From: Bacteroidia bacterium
GTDB lineage: Bacteria > Bacteroidota > Bacteroidia > Flavobacteriales_D > Cryomorphaceae
Direction of reading: 5' to 3'
Assembly: GCA_030427905.1 (NCBI GenBank)
Contig: JAUICL010000003.1
Coordinates: forward strand, 62,001 to 126,000
DNA: 64,000 nucleotides
In this document: piece after piece, positions 45,662-54,629 of the stretch
Position numbering within the stretch: the stretch's first letter is position 1
Layout of the letters: each line of letters opens with the position of its first letter
Notes under the pieces: model-generated
Told to the model about the DNA's origin: nothing
The model's input: only the letters and a program-made list of their open reading frames with translations
Database searches by the model: none
Program-made: the position numbers and the translations under genes

Positions 45662-45735
45662 CGGTCCGGACGAGACTCGAACTCGCGACCCCCTGCGTGA
45701 CAGGCAGGTATTCTAACCAACTGAACTACCGGACC
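45662..45735 (-). tRNA. tRNA-Asp (GTC)
   Basis: The minus strand gives a complete 74-base cloverleaf. The acceptor stem is GGTCCGG with CCGGACC plus discriminator G, the anticodon stem CCTGC/GCAGG encloses loop CTGTCAC with anticodon GTC, and the T-loop TTCGAGTC is canonical. The CCA end is not encoded. Discriminator G fits aspartate. Confidence 0.97.
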
Positions 45736-45805
45736 TCGTATATGCTTCTCTTGCGAAGCGGTTGCAAAAGTAAACCATTTTTTAATTCGTCCAAATAAAA
45801 TTGAC

Positions 45806-46729
45806 TCAAAAAAGCTTTTTTCTCTTGATTAAATATCTCGACAAAATCTGATTGAAACCTTCTGAGATATCGGCTTGCATAAAATCTATTCCGTATTGTC
45901 CACATTTTAAGGACATTTCATCCACAAAGGCATTCATCTGCTCCAAATACGCCTGCTTTATTTCGTTTGGATGAACCTTAACTTGTTCTCCACTTTCGGA
46001 GTCAATAAAGGTGTATGGCCGATTCTCAAACTCAAAATCTAGCTCAGTCTTCTTATCCACGACATGAAATAAGACCACTTCATGTTTGTTGAACTTCAAG
46101 TGCTGAAGCGCAGAGAACAGCTCATCTTGCTTCTCAGAATTGTCGAACATGTCGCTAAAGATGATGATCAGCGAACGGCGATGTGCACGCTCGGCTACCT
46201 CATGCAAGGCATGGACAGCCCCTGTAGCTTTATGACTTTCTTCTTCGTTCAACAAGCTCTCAAGTTGATTGAAAAGAAACTTGTGGTGCGCTAGATTCGA
46301 CTTCGCAGGTGTGTGGAGATTCACACGATCTGAAAAAGTTGAGATCCCAACAGCATCCCTTTGTCTTCGCATCAACTCGATCAGTGCCGCCGACGCATAA
46401 ACCGAAAAAGTAAGCTTGCTATGCTCATCATCTCCACCCCGCTTGGGATAATGCATAGAAACTGACTGGTCGATTAAAATTTGACAGCGCAAATTCGTCT
46501 CTTCTTCATATCGCTTGACAAATAAGCGATCAGAACGAGCAAAAAGTTTCCAATCAATATGCCTCGTGCTCTCACCTGTATTGTACAGTCGATGCTCCGC
46601 AAACTCCACAGAAAACCCATGAAACGGACTTTTGTGCATACCCGTGATAAACCCTTCGACTACTTGTTTGGCCAAGAACTCAAAATGTGAGAGATTTTGA
46701 TATTTATTACGATCAATATTTAATGCCAT
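45806..46729 (-). CDS. DUF58 domain protein (MoxR-associated, vWA-like)
   Basis: A 307-residue DUF58 protein with the family signature STRHIDWKLFARSDRLFVK and a vWA-type metal site segment QILIDQSVSMHYP, followed by SLIIIFSDMFDNS. DUF58 proteins usually sit beside moxR AAA+ ATPase genes and membrane vWA proteins in a complex tied to envelope stress or gliding (BatA-like) in Bacteroidota. Here no moxR lies next to it in the window. Confidence 0.92.
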   Translation of the reverse strand: MALNIDRNKYQNLSHFEFLAKQVVEGFITGMHKSPFHGFSVEFAEHRLYNTGESTRHIDWKLFARSDRLFVKRYEEETNLRCQILIDQSVSMHYPKRGGDDEHSKLTFSVYASAALIELMRRQRDAVGISTFSDRVNLHTPAKSNLAHHKFLFNQLESLLNEEESHKATGAVHALHEVAERAHRRSLIIIFSDMFDNSEKQDELFSALQHLKFNKHEVVLFHVVDKKTELDFEFENRPYTFIDSESGEQVKVHPNEIKQAYLEQMNAFVDEMSLKCGQYGIDFMQADISEGFNQILSRYLIKRKKLF

Positions 46730-46841
46730 AAGTCACGAAATTAAGAAGAATCCACCCTTGATGCTTCAATTAAATTGATGCGGCTTACCAAAGGCCTGAG
46801 ATATCAGATCCTACCTCGATGACAGGACTCAATAATTAGCC

Positions 46842-46849
46842 TATATTTG
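46842..46849 (+). promoter_or_regulatory. Bacteroidota -7 box TATATTTG before SulP gene
   Basis: TATATTTG followed by CGGCCATTTTA, nearly identical to the sequence after the typA -7 box. The preferred ATG lies 23 bases downstream. Confidence 0.6.
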
Positions 46850-46872
46850 CGGCCATTTTATTGCAAAGAGCC

Positions 46873-48402
46873 ATGACTAAATACCTGAATCTTTTCGATT
46901 TATCTCAGAAAGTAGACTACAAAACGGAAGTGCTTTCTGGGCTGACTGTTGCCATGGCTCTCGTGCCTGAAGCCGTCGCTTTCGCCCTCATAGCAGGCCT
47001 GTCTCCGCTTACAGGTCTTTACGCTGCCTTTATGATGGGATTGGTGACTTCAATCCTAGGCGGTCGCCCGGGTATGATTTCAGGAGCAACTGGTGCAGTA
47101 GCCGTAGTCTTGGTAAGTTTGGTTAAAGATTTCGGTGTAGAGTATGTCTTTGCGACAGTGATCCTTGCTGGATTGATTCAACTCGCAGCTGGTTTTCTCC
47201 GTTTGGGAAAACTCATGCGACTAGTCCCCCACCCAGTCATTTTCGGTTTCGTAAATGGTCTGGCAGTCATTATTTTCTTATCGCAAATGGCGCAGTTTAA
47301 AGATGACAACGGCAATTGGCTCCAAGGAACACCCATGCTTATCATGTTGGGTCTTGTGTTGGTTACCATGGCTATCATTTGGCTATTGCCAAAACTGAGC
47401 AAAGCGATACCATCTTCACTCGTTGCGATCCTGACGATTTTCGGTTTGGTAATCGCATTTGACATAGACACGAAAACGGTTGGTGATATGGCCAGCATTA
47501 GTGGAGGGTTTCCCCCGTTTCACATCCCCGCAGTCCCGATTTCATTCGAAACGTTGCAAATCATCTTCCCTTATGCGGCCGTTGTTGCTGGTGTAGGGTT
47601 GATTGAGAGCCTGCTCACATTAAATATCGTAGATGAGATAACTGAGACACGTGGCCGTGGAAACAAAGAAGCTATAGCTCAGGGAACTGCCAATATTCTT
47701 TCAGGCCTTTTTTCTGGGATGGGCGGTTGCGCCATGATTGGTCAAAGTTTGATCAATGTTTCGAATGGTGCTAGAGCCCGACTTTCTGGAATAGTTGCAA
47801 GTGTTATGCTACTCATCTTTATTATGTTTGGAGCTGGCTTGGTTGAAAAGCTACCTATGGCTGCCTTGACTGGCCTTATGATTATGGTATCTATCGGGAC
47901 GTTTGAATGGTCTAGTTTGCGCACGTTCAACAAAATGCCTAAGTCCGATATTCTCGTGATGGTTTTGGTAACCTTGGTCACTGTTTTCCTTCACAACCTG
48001 GCCTTAGCCGTATTGGTGGGTGTAATCATTTCGGCACTCGTTTTTGCTTGGGACAACGCCAAGCGCATCCGCGCTCGAAAGTATGTCGATATTGGTGGCG
48101 TAAAACACTACGAAATTTATGGCCCCCTATTCTTTGGTTCCACTACCGCTTTTGCTGATAAATTTGATATCGCGAATGATCCGGAACACGTGATAATCGA
48201 CTTTGAAGAGAGTCGGGTTGTGGATATGTCAGCTATCGAAGCACTCAACAAGATTACAGAGCGCTATGCCAAAGTCGGGAAGAAAGTTCACTTGCGCCAT
48301 TTGAGCCCAGATTGTGTAAAGCTGCTCAAAAATGCCGAAGCTCTGATCGAAGTCAATGTGATGGAAGACCCTACCTATAAATTAGTAGTAGACAAGGTCT
48401 AG
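46873..48402 (+). CDS. SulP family anion transporter with STAS domain
   Basis: A 509-residue SulP/SLC26 transporter. ATG 46873 is chosen over TTG 46861 because MTKYLNLFDLSQKVDYKTE leads straight into the first helix. Typical motifs are AMALVPEAVAFALIAGLSPLTGLY and QGTANILSGLFSGMGGCAMIGQS. About 12-14 hydrophobic helices are followed by a C-terminal STAS domain (VIIDFEESRVVDMSAIEAL). Family members carry sulfate, bicarbonate or other anions; the substrate here is unresolved. Confidence 0.94.
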   Translation: MTKYLNLFDLSQKVDYKTEVLSGLTVAMALVPEAVAFALIAGLSPLTGLYAAFMMGLVTSILGGRPGMISGATGAVAVVLVSLVKDFGVEYVFATVILAGLIQLAAGFLRLGKLMRLVPHPVIFGFVNGLAVIIFLSQMAQFKDDNGNWLQGTPMLIMLGLVLVTMAIIWLLPKLSKAIPSSLVAILTIFGLVIAFDIDTKTVGDMASISGGFPPFHIPAVPISFETLQIIFPYAAVVAGVGLIESLLTLNIVDEITETRGRGNKEAIAQGTANILSGLFSGMGGCAMIGQSLINVSNGARARLSGIVASVMLLIFIMFGAGLVEKLPMAALTGLMIMVSIGTFEWSSLRTFNKMPKSDILVMVLVTLVTVFLHNLALAVLVGVIISALVFAWDNAKRIRARKYVDIGGVKHYEIYGPLFFGSTTAFADKFDIANDPEHVIIDFEESRVVDMSAIEALNKITERYAKVGKKVHLRHLSPDCVKLLKNAEALIEVNVMEDPTYKLVVDKV

Positions 48403-48477
48403 AGCGTCCATTCATAAAACTCACTTCTTTCAAAACGTTGCTGATTACGCCAGCGACTTCGCTCTTAAAGTTTGAAA

Positions 48478-49362
48478 TCACATCAGGTAGAAACCGTTGC
48501 TTACGGTAGGCTCGGGTAGATCTGAATCACCGATAAGTTGCTTGATGTTGGTCTCAATGGTTTGAGAAATCGCAGTAACACTAGTATCTGTTGGTCTATT
48601 CTCAAATGGATCTTGAATGTGGTAAGCTATTTTTTCAAGTAAGAAGAAGGGAATTGAAATAGCGACAAGCAGTAATACGTCAATTGCTTGATGGAAGCTT
48701 CCAAATGAAAACGAAAGCAAAACCAAGAAGGTATAGATGAATAAGTGCAAGGTGATTCGATAGGTTTTTGGGAAATATGTGTTCTTTATCCTTTCACATT
48801 TCCCCATCGATTCAACCAATCTCACTAAAGTCGAGTCTATCTGTAATTGCTGAAACTCATTTATAACTTCATCATTAAAAAGGGTGCGAAGATCTTTCTT
48901 GTGCTCATTGATCGTTCCGAGGGGCACATTCTTGTGTTGTGCAATGCGTTCGAGTTCATCTTCTGATACAAATCGCTTTAAATCCTTGAGTGGATCAAGG
49001 TGACGAAGAGACTCACCTAGTGCGTAGCACCATCCGATTTGTCTTCTTGCCATTTGCTCAACCACAGGATTATCTGTCTGTTTCACAAAAGCCTGCAATT
49101 GCAACACCAAGGACCTTGAATCGTTGACAATACAACCCCACACCTTTCTTGCTTCCCACCAGCGGTCATAGGACTGACTCAATTTAAACGACAGCAATAA
49201 GGCAATAGATGTTCCCATAAATGCTCCAAGAGAACTCGGAATGGTAAAGTCTGACTTCCTGGATATTAAGTCAATCATAAAAGCGAAGACAGCTACTATC
49301 GCCAAGTCCCACTTTATTTTGCCGACCATGTAGGTCCAAGGAATTCTCCTATCGAGTATCAT
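48478..49362 (-). CDS. Bestrophin-like (YneE/UPF0187) anion channel
   Basis: A 294-residue membrane protein. It has RRIPWTYMVGKIKWDLAIV, then ALLLSFKLSQSYDRWWEARKVWG with the family's RWWEAR core, and two later hydrophobic helices (FSFGSFHQAIDVLLLVAISI). Bacterial bestrophins form pentameric anion or cation channels. The neighbouring SulP transporter converges on it; both handle anions, which may be chance. It overlaps the GNAT gene by four bases. Confidence 0.9.
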   Translation of the reverse strand: MILDRRIPWTYMVGKIKWDLAIVAVFAFMIDLISRKSDFTIPSSLGAFMGTSIALLLSFKLSQSYDRWWEARKVWGCIVNDSRSLVLQLQAFVKQTDNPVVEQMARRQIGWCYALGESLRHLDPLKDLKRFVSEDELERIAQHKNVPLGTINEHKKDLRTLFNDEVINEFQQLQIDSTLVRLVESMGKCERIKNTYFPKTYRITLHLFIYTFLVLLSFSFGSFHQAIDVLLLVAISIPFFLLEKIAYHIQDPFENRPTDTSVTAISQTIETNIKQLIGDSDLPEPTVSNGFYLM

Positions 49363-49919
49363 TCAGTAAAACTATGGAATTCGGTTTCCAATATAGCATA
49401 GGTATAGGAATCTTCCCAACCTGTTTCGAGAGGCAAGTGGGCTTTGAGCCTACCTTCTCTTCTCATCCCCAGCTTTTCCATGACCTTGTATGACCCTACA
49501 TTTTCAACAGCGCATCCCGCTGTGATTCGATGTAACTGGAGATCTGAAAAACCAAAAACAAGAATAGCCCTGGCAATATCGGTAGCCCAGCCTTTGCCCC
49601 AATGAGCAGGCGCTAGCTTGTACCAGATATCTCCGGAACGATACTTTTCTTTGTCCAAGAATAAACCGCAGAGCCCGACAACTTCTCCCTGATGGAGCAC
49701 AACCCAAGAAAAAATCCGAACATCCGACTCCTGCCATGCGTCCAGCAGGTGTTGGGTTTTCTCCATCGTTTGTATTATACCGGTCGGAACCCCAAATGTA
49801 TTGAACCTATCTACTTCCGGGTGCTTCAAAACGTCGTAAACCCCGGGGATGTGCTCTTTACTCAATGGCACTAGCCTGAGTTGGCCTGCTTTGATCTCAT
49901 TGTCCAGATCTCTCTTCAT
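49359..49919 (-). CDS. GNAT family N-acetyltransferase (RimJ/RimL-like)
   Basis: A 186-residue GNAT enzyme. The acetyl-CoA loop and following helix are seen in WYKLAPAHWGKGWATDIARA, with RITAGCAVENVGSYKVMEKLG as motif B, as in ribosomal-protein alanine acetyltransferases. The acceptor (protein N-terminus or small amine) cannot be told. It overlaps the downstream bestrophin gene by four bases, and the stop of the upstream membrane protein directly abuts its ATG (TAGATG), so three genes form one operon. Confidence 0.9.
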   Translation of the reverse strand: MKRDLDNEIKAGQLRLVPLSKEHIPGVYDVLKHPEVDRFNTFGVPTGIIQTMEKTQHLLDAWQESDVRIFSWVVLHQGEVVGLCGLFLDKEKYRSGDIWYKLAPAHWGKGWATDIARAILVFGFSDLQLHRITAGCAVENVGSYKVMEKLGMRREGRLKAHLPLETGWEDSYTYAILETEFHSFTE

Positions 49920-50318
49920 CTATTTCGGTTCAAAAAGGGCGCGAACATGCTCTCGATTGAGCTCAATCAGGGTAAATATTCCCAAAGCCAAGCCCAATAC
50001 ACCTGAGAAAATATTGATGTACGAAACGATTTGAATAAAGGTCCGGCTCTTTCTTTGTTCAATCTTGCTGCGAGCAATCAGGTTTAATACTCCAATAATG
50101 ATCCCGAACACGGCGAAAAATATACCAATTGCAGCTATCCCCATACCCAGATTGGTTGGAATATCCTGTTCCGACAAGCTACCTGCATAATCTATAAAAA
50201 AGCCTATTGCAAGAAAGTAGATAATAAGGACCGCCGCTCCTACCAGCGACAGAATGCCCTTTATGATGTGAAGAGTTGATATGACATTTAGGTTATTTGA
50301 CAGCTTAAATTCGCTCAT
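49920..50318 (-). CDS. Hypothetical four-helix membrane protein
   Basis: A 132-residue protein with about four hydrophobic segments (GILSLVGAAVLIIYFLAIGF, MGIAAIGIFFAVFGIIIGV, YINIFSGVLGLALGIFTLI). It is not assigned to a family; the arrangement resembles small DUF4870- or TM2-adjacent membrane proteins. It is first in an operon with the GNAT and bestrophin genes. Confidence 0.75.
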   Translation of the reverse strand: MSEFKLSNNLNVISTLHIIKGILSLVGAAVLIIYFLAIGFFIDYAGSLSEQDIPTNLGMGIAAIGIFFAVFGIIIGVLNLIARSKIEQRKSRTFIQIVSYINIFSGVLGLALGIFTLIELNREHVRALFEPK

Positions 50319-50441
50319 TTCTTTATGGTCTGATTAGTGATTGCAATATAGCCCATCAAGCAATGCGGTTGCTCCCGCATAACACAGCTATACGCCACTT
50401 ATAAAAACGCTTTCAAGCCGACTTAACCCAAATTAAATAAC

Positions 50442-50449
50442 GAATTTTG
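50442..50449 (+). promoter_or_regulatory. Near-consensus -7 box GAATTTTG before DUF3817 gene
   Basis: GAATTTTGC differs from TAnnTTTG at one base and contains the TTG (50447) that opens the reading frame. That argues this TTG is promoter, not start codon, and that ATG 50468 is the true start. Confidence 0.4.
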
Positions 50450-50467
50450 CACAAACAATTTTTTGAG

Positions 50468-50752
50468 ATGGACATCAGGTCTTTTATTAATTTGGGTAGG
50501 GCTGAAGGAACTTCTTCGCTCATTCTCTTCTTCGTGGCTATGCCACTCAAATATGCTTTTAATTTTCCAGCAGCCGTCAAGTACGTAGGTTGGGCGCATG
50601 GTTTACTTTTTGTTGTTTACGGATTAGCCATTGTGTATATGGGTTTGAAAAATAAATGGCGCTTTACTACGATGGGCTTACTTTTCATGAGTTCAATATT
50701 TCCTGGTGGCCCCTTTTTCTTCGAGAAGAGAATACTTGCAGAATCAAAATAA
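50468..50752 (+). CDS. DUF3817 integral membrane protein
   Basis: A 94-residue membrane protein started at ATG 50468. The core is GRAEGTSSLILFFVAMPLKY and VGWAHGLLFVVYGLAIVY, the DUF3817 signature with two or three helices and conserved Glu and His in the membrane. It ends SSIFPGGPFFFEKR. Function unknown; found in Bacteroidota and Actinobacteria, often near transporters. It shares a bidirectional terminator with the convergent DUF5723 gene. Confidence 0.88.
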   Translation: MDIRSFINLGRAEGTSSLILFFVAMPLKYAFNFPAAVKYVGWAHGLLFVVYGLAIVYMGLKNKWRFTTMGLLFMSSIFPGGPFFFEKRILAESK

Positions 50753-50772
50753 AAAAGGGGCAAAGCCCCTTA
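50751..50772. terminator. Bidirectional intrinsic terminator
   Basis: AAGGGGC (50755-50761), loop AAA, GCCCCTT (50765-50771), flanked by A-rich sequence on the left and TATATTA on the right. On the minus strand it is followed by six T residues, so it mainly serves the DUF5723 gene and may also end DUF3817. Confidence 0.75.
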
Positions 50773-50798
50773 TATTATCGTTATTCTAGTTAGGAAGA

Positions 50799-52295
50799 CT
50801 AATTGAACATCCTACTCGGGTTTCCTTTATCCAACTCTCCAAATCGAAATCTCAAGAATCCCATTGCGAGCGAAAGATTAGGCCGATCATCTCGAAAGTA
50901 ATAGAGTATATCGCGCGATGCTACTCCAAACTCCCAGGTTCCTTCACCAAGCATGAAGTTCAACCCAAAAGGAACCCTGAACTCGTAGTTGTCTCCGGCA
51001 CCAAATCCACCAGAAATACGAACTGCCGGAATAGGGATATAATCTGCTCCCATAGCAAATGAAAAGCGATCTATGTTTCCTGGTTGCTCATTCAATGGGA
51101 ATGCCATATCAAGCCCTACTCTGAACTTTTCATTGTGAAAGTACCCTATACCAAACCGAGCTTTGGTCGGAAGTGTTACTTTCTTCTCTTCGACTCCATC
51201 CCATTCAAAAACGCCCTCATCTCCTGCAAAAACGTCAAACTCTGAAAAGATATTATAGCTTTCAATTCCCAAAGAGTTTATGTCGTAAATCAAGGTGTCC
51301 TTCGATGTATATGCGTTTCCATCAAAAGTGATAGACCCAATGTCGGTTATGGATCCCGTAACGCGAAACTGATCATTTAATTCAACAGCTAATCCTAAAT
51401 CAAATCCGAAGCCGTCTCCTACCGGAGTAAAGCCGGTACCATCTTGAAAAGAAGGATTTGTCAAAGCACTGCTCCCGTAGTCGATATTCATCGATGGCAT
51501 TGAAGCAGTGTATGCTTCTTGCACTCCACCATCTTCGATCGTAACATCGAGCACATAAATTCCTTCCATGTATTTAACACTTGCTCCAGCGTAAATGGCT
51601 ATTTCGTCGTTATCGACAATTTGTCTTCCATAACCCAAGTGATACTCGATGTAGGATAAATCGCGAACCACTGTCCCGTCGTACAACTCACTTGCTAACC
51701 TTGGATCGGACGAAAAACCGAGAACAACATCATCGATTCGATCCGAATCTGGTCCTTGATTGGCTATCGTGTCGCGAAGGCCATTCTCATCTTCAACTAT
51801 CCATCGGTCAAAATAAGGGTCCACAAACCCACGCCACAAATGGTTGGAACCTTCTTCATTGAAAACAGAGTAGTGAGACCCTTTAAGGTTCACGGCAAAA
51901 GCAAAATTTCCTGCATTCTCTGTATTCACGGCAAACCCAGCTAAGGTCATAGTGAAATCCAGAGACAAAACCGTATTGGTAAAGTCTTTTGCAGCATTAA
52001 ACTGATCTTCAGTTGAGAGGTCATCATCTACCCCCAGAATAGCTCCTCGCAAATTAGACTTAGTAAACCCTTCGGCATAGTTTGAAAGCGACAACTGCCC
52101 CAACCCGAAGGTGTAGCGTTTGTTGTATTCATTTCCAAACGCGATGTTTGCTGGGTTTATGCCTAGGGCTTGGTAGTCGGTTGCGAAGGCAGCAGCGGCC
52201 CCTCTACCCGTTTCGGTAAAAGCCCCACCTTCGGTTTGAGAAAAGGCGCAAAGTGAAAACACCATGGCGCTTCCCACAAGTATAATTTTCTTCAT
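50799..52295 (-). CDS. DUF5723 outer-membrane barrel protein
   Basis: A 498-residue protein with signal peptide (MKKIILVGSAMVFSLCAFSQ) and the conserved N-terminal plug ATDYQALGINPANIAFG seen in DUF5723 and PorV/FadL-like barrels. Strand-rich sequence follows, ending RFRFGELDKG. It belongs to a Bacteroidota outer-membrane family without known substrate; a FadL-type hydrophobic transport role is inferred from the Asn-Pro-Ala plug. Confidence 0.85.
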   Translation of the reverse strand: MKKIILVGSAMVFSLCAFSQTEGGAFTETGRGAAAAFATDYQALGINPANIAFGNEYNKRYTFGLGQLSLSNYAEGFTKSNLRGAILGVDDDLSTEDQFNAAKDFTNTVLSLDFTMTLAGFAVNTENAGNFAFAVNLKGSHYSVFNEEGSNHLWRGFVDPYFDRWIVEDENGLRDTIANQGPDSDRIDDVVLGFSSDPRLASELYDGTVVRDLSYIEYHLGYGRQIVDNDEIAIYAGASVKYMEGIYVLDVTIEDGGVQEAYTASMPSMNIDYGSSALTNPSFQDGTGFTPVGDGFGFDLGLAVELNDQFRVTGSITDIGSITFDGNAYTSKDTLIYDINSLGIESYNIFSEFDVFAGDEGVFEWDGVEEKKVTLPTKARFGIGYFHNEKFRVGLDMAFPLNEQPGNIDRFSFAMGADYIPIPAVRISGGFGAGDNYEFRVPFGLNFMLGEGTWEFGVASRDILYYFRDDRPNLSLAMGFLRFRFGELDKGNPSRMFN

Positions 52296-52339
52296 TGGAT
52301 TTTGGTTAGTACTTAGATGCTAATATAGTAGAAAGTGTA

Positions 52340-53827
52340 CTACATCCAGGATCGGGTACTTTTTTCAACCTGAAGCAAACCAAAATTGAGCAAGAAATTG
52401 GCCGTTTTGGTATCGATATACTTAATTCTTTTACTCCCAGCCGCGGTGTACAATTTCAAATGACTCAATTGTCTTCGTCGTAAAAAGACGTTGGACTGCA
52501 CGGATAGCGACTGCATCTTGTAAGAAGGAATAATGACGCGTTGCTTGAATATTACCCCTCTCGTAATTAAAATGAAGTGCTCATCGTAGAAAAGACGAAC
52601 AGATCGGCCATAAAAATACCCGCACACGCCAATCACGATCCACACCAAGGCGGGAACAAAAGCGATAGAAGGAACGAGGAAATAGGATACAATTGACAGG
52701 GCTATTGCTGGAATGGCTGACAAGACAAGGGTGAACCGTCCATAGGCCATAGCGTTTGCCGAAAGCTCATTATTCGGAACGGCATATTCCCCAAAAACCC
52801 CTTCCGCCAAAAGCTGACTGGTTTCTGCGCGCAAAGCCGGAATTTCAATTCGCTGCTTCTTTGCCACTTCTTCCATGCTACTAGATGGTTTGAGCAAGGC
52901 CGACTCATACCCAACAGCTCGTCGTAAAGGGTTTACCGACCATTGAATATACTGCACTTTTCCCTTGGGGATGCGAAAGTGGTTTCGCTTAATCAGGCCT
53001 GTGCTAATATTGACCGTATCATCGATGAGCTCCGCTTTGAGACCGTAGAAAACCAGGAACGTACGCACAACACTCAAGCCTATTGAAAAGACTGTGTAGA
53101 GAATGAGAAAAAGCACAACCACTTTGAGACCAGAGTTCACAGCCATCAGCGCGTATTCATCTACTTCGGCTTCATACTTCTCGAGCAAGAATTCTTGGTA
53201 CTGGCTTATGGTACCAAAAACAAAAGCTATGGCAACCATGCCCGTTTTCAAGTGGTTTTCGGTTAAACCAACTTTTATCAAATCCCAAAGGCCTAACTTG
53301 ACCAAGGTCTTTTTACTGACTTCTTTTGGGATTGGCTCCACTTCTATTTCTTCTGTGACTTCAGCCTTCTTCTCATTCAGCACATCTCTCAGCGCATTGG
53401 CTATTTGGCGCTGTAAGGCTGGAATTTCAAGCTCACTCCCCTTCGACCCAGCCGTATCTACTTTTAGAGCCACCAGGCCTAAAACCCTTTGCACTAGGTT
53501 TTCGGTGATTTGAATGGATTGAATTCGATCTACGGTCACTACAAGCCTGTCTTTCACGAACACGCCGCGATGGATCACCAAGCTATCGCCTTCAATATGG
53601 AAAGTGAAATTGCGGTATTGATAGTAGGCAAGAACCACGAAGAAAAGAGCCAGTGTAAGCAAGATCATCGTGGAGATTAGTCCAACGCTAAAACTCTGAA
53701 AAGCCACGGCCAGATAAGAAAGTAACAAAGTGAGCATAACGCGAAAATTGCGCATGATATACACCACCACACCCAGTAAGCTCTGTCGTTGCGGCTCGTT
53801 TATGTTAAACGAATTTTGATCAAGCAT
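52340..53827 (-). CDS. Bacterial PH-domain membrane protein (YdbT-like)
   Basis: A 495-residue membrane protein with three bPH2 (DUF304) domains, seen from the repeated core FHIEGDSLVIHRGVFVK, ...LIDDTVNISTGLIKRNHF and EHFILITRGVIFKQR. Each is followed by IPxxKxQxxx and separated by transmembrane helix pairs. Bacillus YdbT is the archetype; the role is unknown, possibly in resistance to membrane-active compounds. It overlaps its partner gene by eight bases, as in other ydbS-ydbT pairs. Confidence 0.88.
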   Translation of the reverse strand: MLDQNSFNINEPQRQSLLGVVVYIMRNFRVMLTLLLSYLAVAFQSFSVGLISTMILLTLALFFVVLAYYQYRNFTFHIEGDSLVIHRGVFVKDRLVVTVDRIQSIQITENLVQRVLGLVALKVDTAGSKGSELEIPALQRQIANALRDVLNEKKAEVTEEIEVEPIPKEVSKKTLVKLGLWDLIKVGLTENHLKTGMVAIAFVFGTISQYQEFLLEKYEAEVDEYALMAVNSGLKVVVLFLILYTVFSIGLSVVRTFLVFYGLKAELIDDTVNISTGLIKRNHFRIPKGKVQYIQWSVNPLRRAVGYESALLKPSSSMEEVAKKQRIEIPALRAETSQLLAEGVFGEYAVPNNELSANAMAYGRFTLVLSAIPAIALSIVSYFLVPSIAFVPALVWIVIGVCGYFYGRSVRLFYDEHFILITRGVIFKQRVIIPSYKMQSLSVQSNVFLRRRQLSHLKLYTAAGSKRIKYIDTKTANFLLNFGLLQVEKSTRSWM

Positions 53828-54332
53828 TGATTGCCGCTTTCTTAGAAATAAAATCTCTCAACGCCTGGGCTTCTTCAGGTTCCAAACCTGGAATAGACAA
53901 GTCTGAAGTACTTCCTCCAGCCGTGTAAATTTTTAAAGTAGAAAGTGAAAACTTTCGTTCGATAGGCCCTTGCGAGACTTCTGTATGTTGTATTCTATTG
54001 AAAGGAATGGTCGTTATAGAGTAGAATATCCAACCCTTTTTATACGTTAAATCGCGCTCCCGCAATGCATACGAACGCTTTTTATAACCGATACGCGAAG
54101 ACATGACGCCCAATTCAACGAAAATGAGCAGCACACTCCCATTGATGATAGCTCCATTCAACCCTGCTTGAGTTGAAACCACCACAAAAACAATGGTCAG
54201 AATGGCCCAAATGATTGACCATGACACAAGTCGGTACTTCCGATAGCGAATAGGGTGCTGCTGAAACGCAATCTCCTCCAGGGCGGGGATGGTATGGGTT
54301 TCAATTTGTTGGTTAGTCCAGTCGGTCTCCAT
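53820..54332 (-). CDS. Bacterial PH-domain protein (YdbS-like)
   Basis: A 170-residue protein with two hydrophobic helices (LVSWSIIWAILTIVFVVV and AIINGSVLLIFVELGV) and one bPH2 domain (ERDLTYKKGWIFYSITTIPFNRIQHTEV, TLKIYTAGGSTSDLSIPGL). It is the small partner of the downstream YdbT-like protein and probably forms a membrane complex with it. Function unknown. Confidence 0.88.
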   Translation of the reverse strand: METDWTNQQIETHTIPALEEIAFQQHPIRYRKYRLVSWSIIWAILTIVFVVVSTQAGLNGAIINGSVLLIFVELGVMSSRIGYKKRSYALRERDLTYKKGWIFYSITTIPFNRIQHTEVSQGPIERKFSLSTLKIYTAGGSTSDLSIPGLEPEEAQALRDFISKKAAINA

Positions 54333-54401
54333 AAGGTCAAAAGTAAGACTCCCTTATCAGTATTTTCTTCCGTCCAACACATTTTTCAACCTTTCGCTTT
54401 G

Positions 54402-54409
54402 TAGTTTTG
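54402..54409 (+). promoter_or_regulatory. Bacteroidota -7 box TAGTTTTG
   Basis: TAGTTTTG fits TAnnTTTG and lies 14 bases before the ATG of the 62-residue membrane protein, at the head of a three-gene run. Confidence 0.45.
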
Positions 54410-54423
54410 TTTAAAACATCAAA

Positions 54424-54612
54424 ATGGATAACATCGGAAAAGGGCATTGGATTTTTGCTGGCGTATTTGTTGTGGCTTTCATACTTCTAATGATTTGGTC
54501 GTACCGAAAAGATTTCAGAAAACTCGGTGGACAATATAGAAGGGTGTGGATGATCCTCGTTGGCGCTGGCATCATTTATGCCATCATCTTCTTTATGAAT
54601 CGCTTGACTTAA
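54424..54612 (+). CDS. 62-residue two-helix membrane protein
   Basis: MDNIGKGHWIFAGVFVVAFILLMIW forms the first helix, then a basic loop (SYRKDFRKLGGQYRR) and a second helix (VWMILVGAGIIYAIIFFM). A promoter box precedes it and the beta-barrel gene starts 17 bases later. Not assigned to a family. The frame that overlaps its end and runs into the next gene is not coding before 54630. Confidence 0.75.
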   Translation: MDNIGKGHWIFAGVFVVAFILLMIWSYRKDFRKLGGQYRRVWMILVGAGIIYAIIFFMNRLT

Positions 54613-54629
54613 CCCCCAAATTCACCAAC

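Noticed and set aside
45592-45798. Open frame of 68 codons on the plus strand
   Set aside because: It runs antisense through tRNA-Asp and its terminator; this is a familiar false protein prediction over tRNA genes.
48403-48465. Terminator between the SulP and bestrophin genes
   Set aside because: AGAGCG/CGCTCT and GTTGCTG/CAGCGAC can pair, but no T-run follows on either strand.
54546-54629. Start of the beta-barrel gene at 54546
   Set aside because: This extension overlaps the 62-residue membrane protein gene and is His/Trp-rich without a signal; ATG 54630 gives a clean signal peptide.
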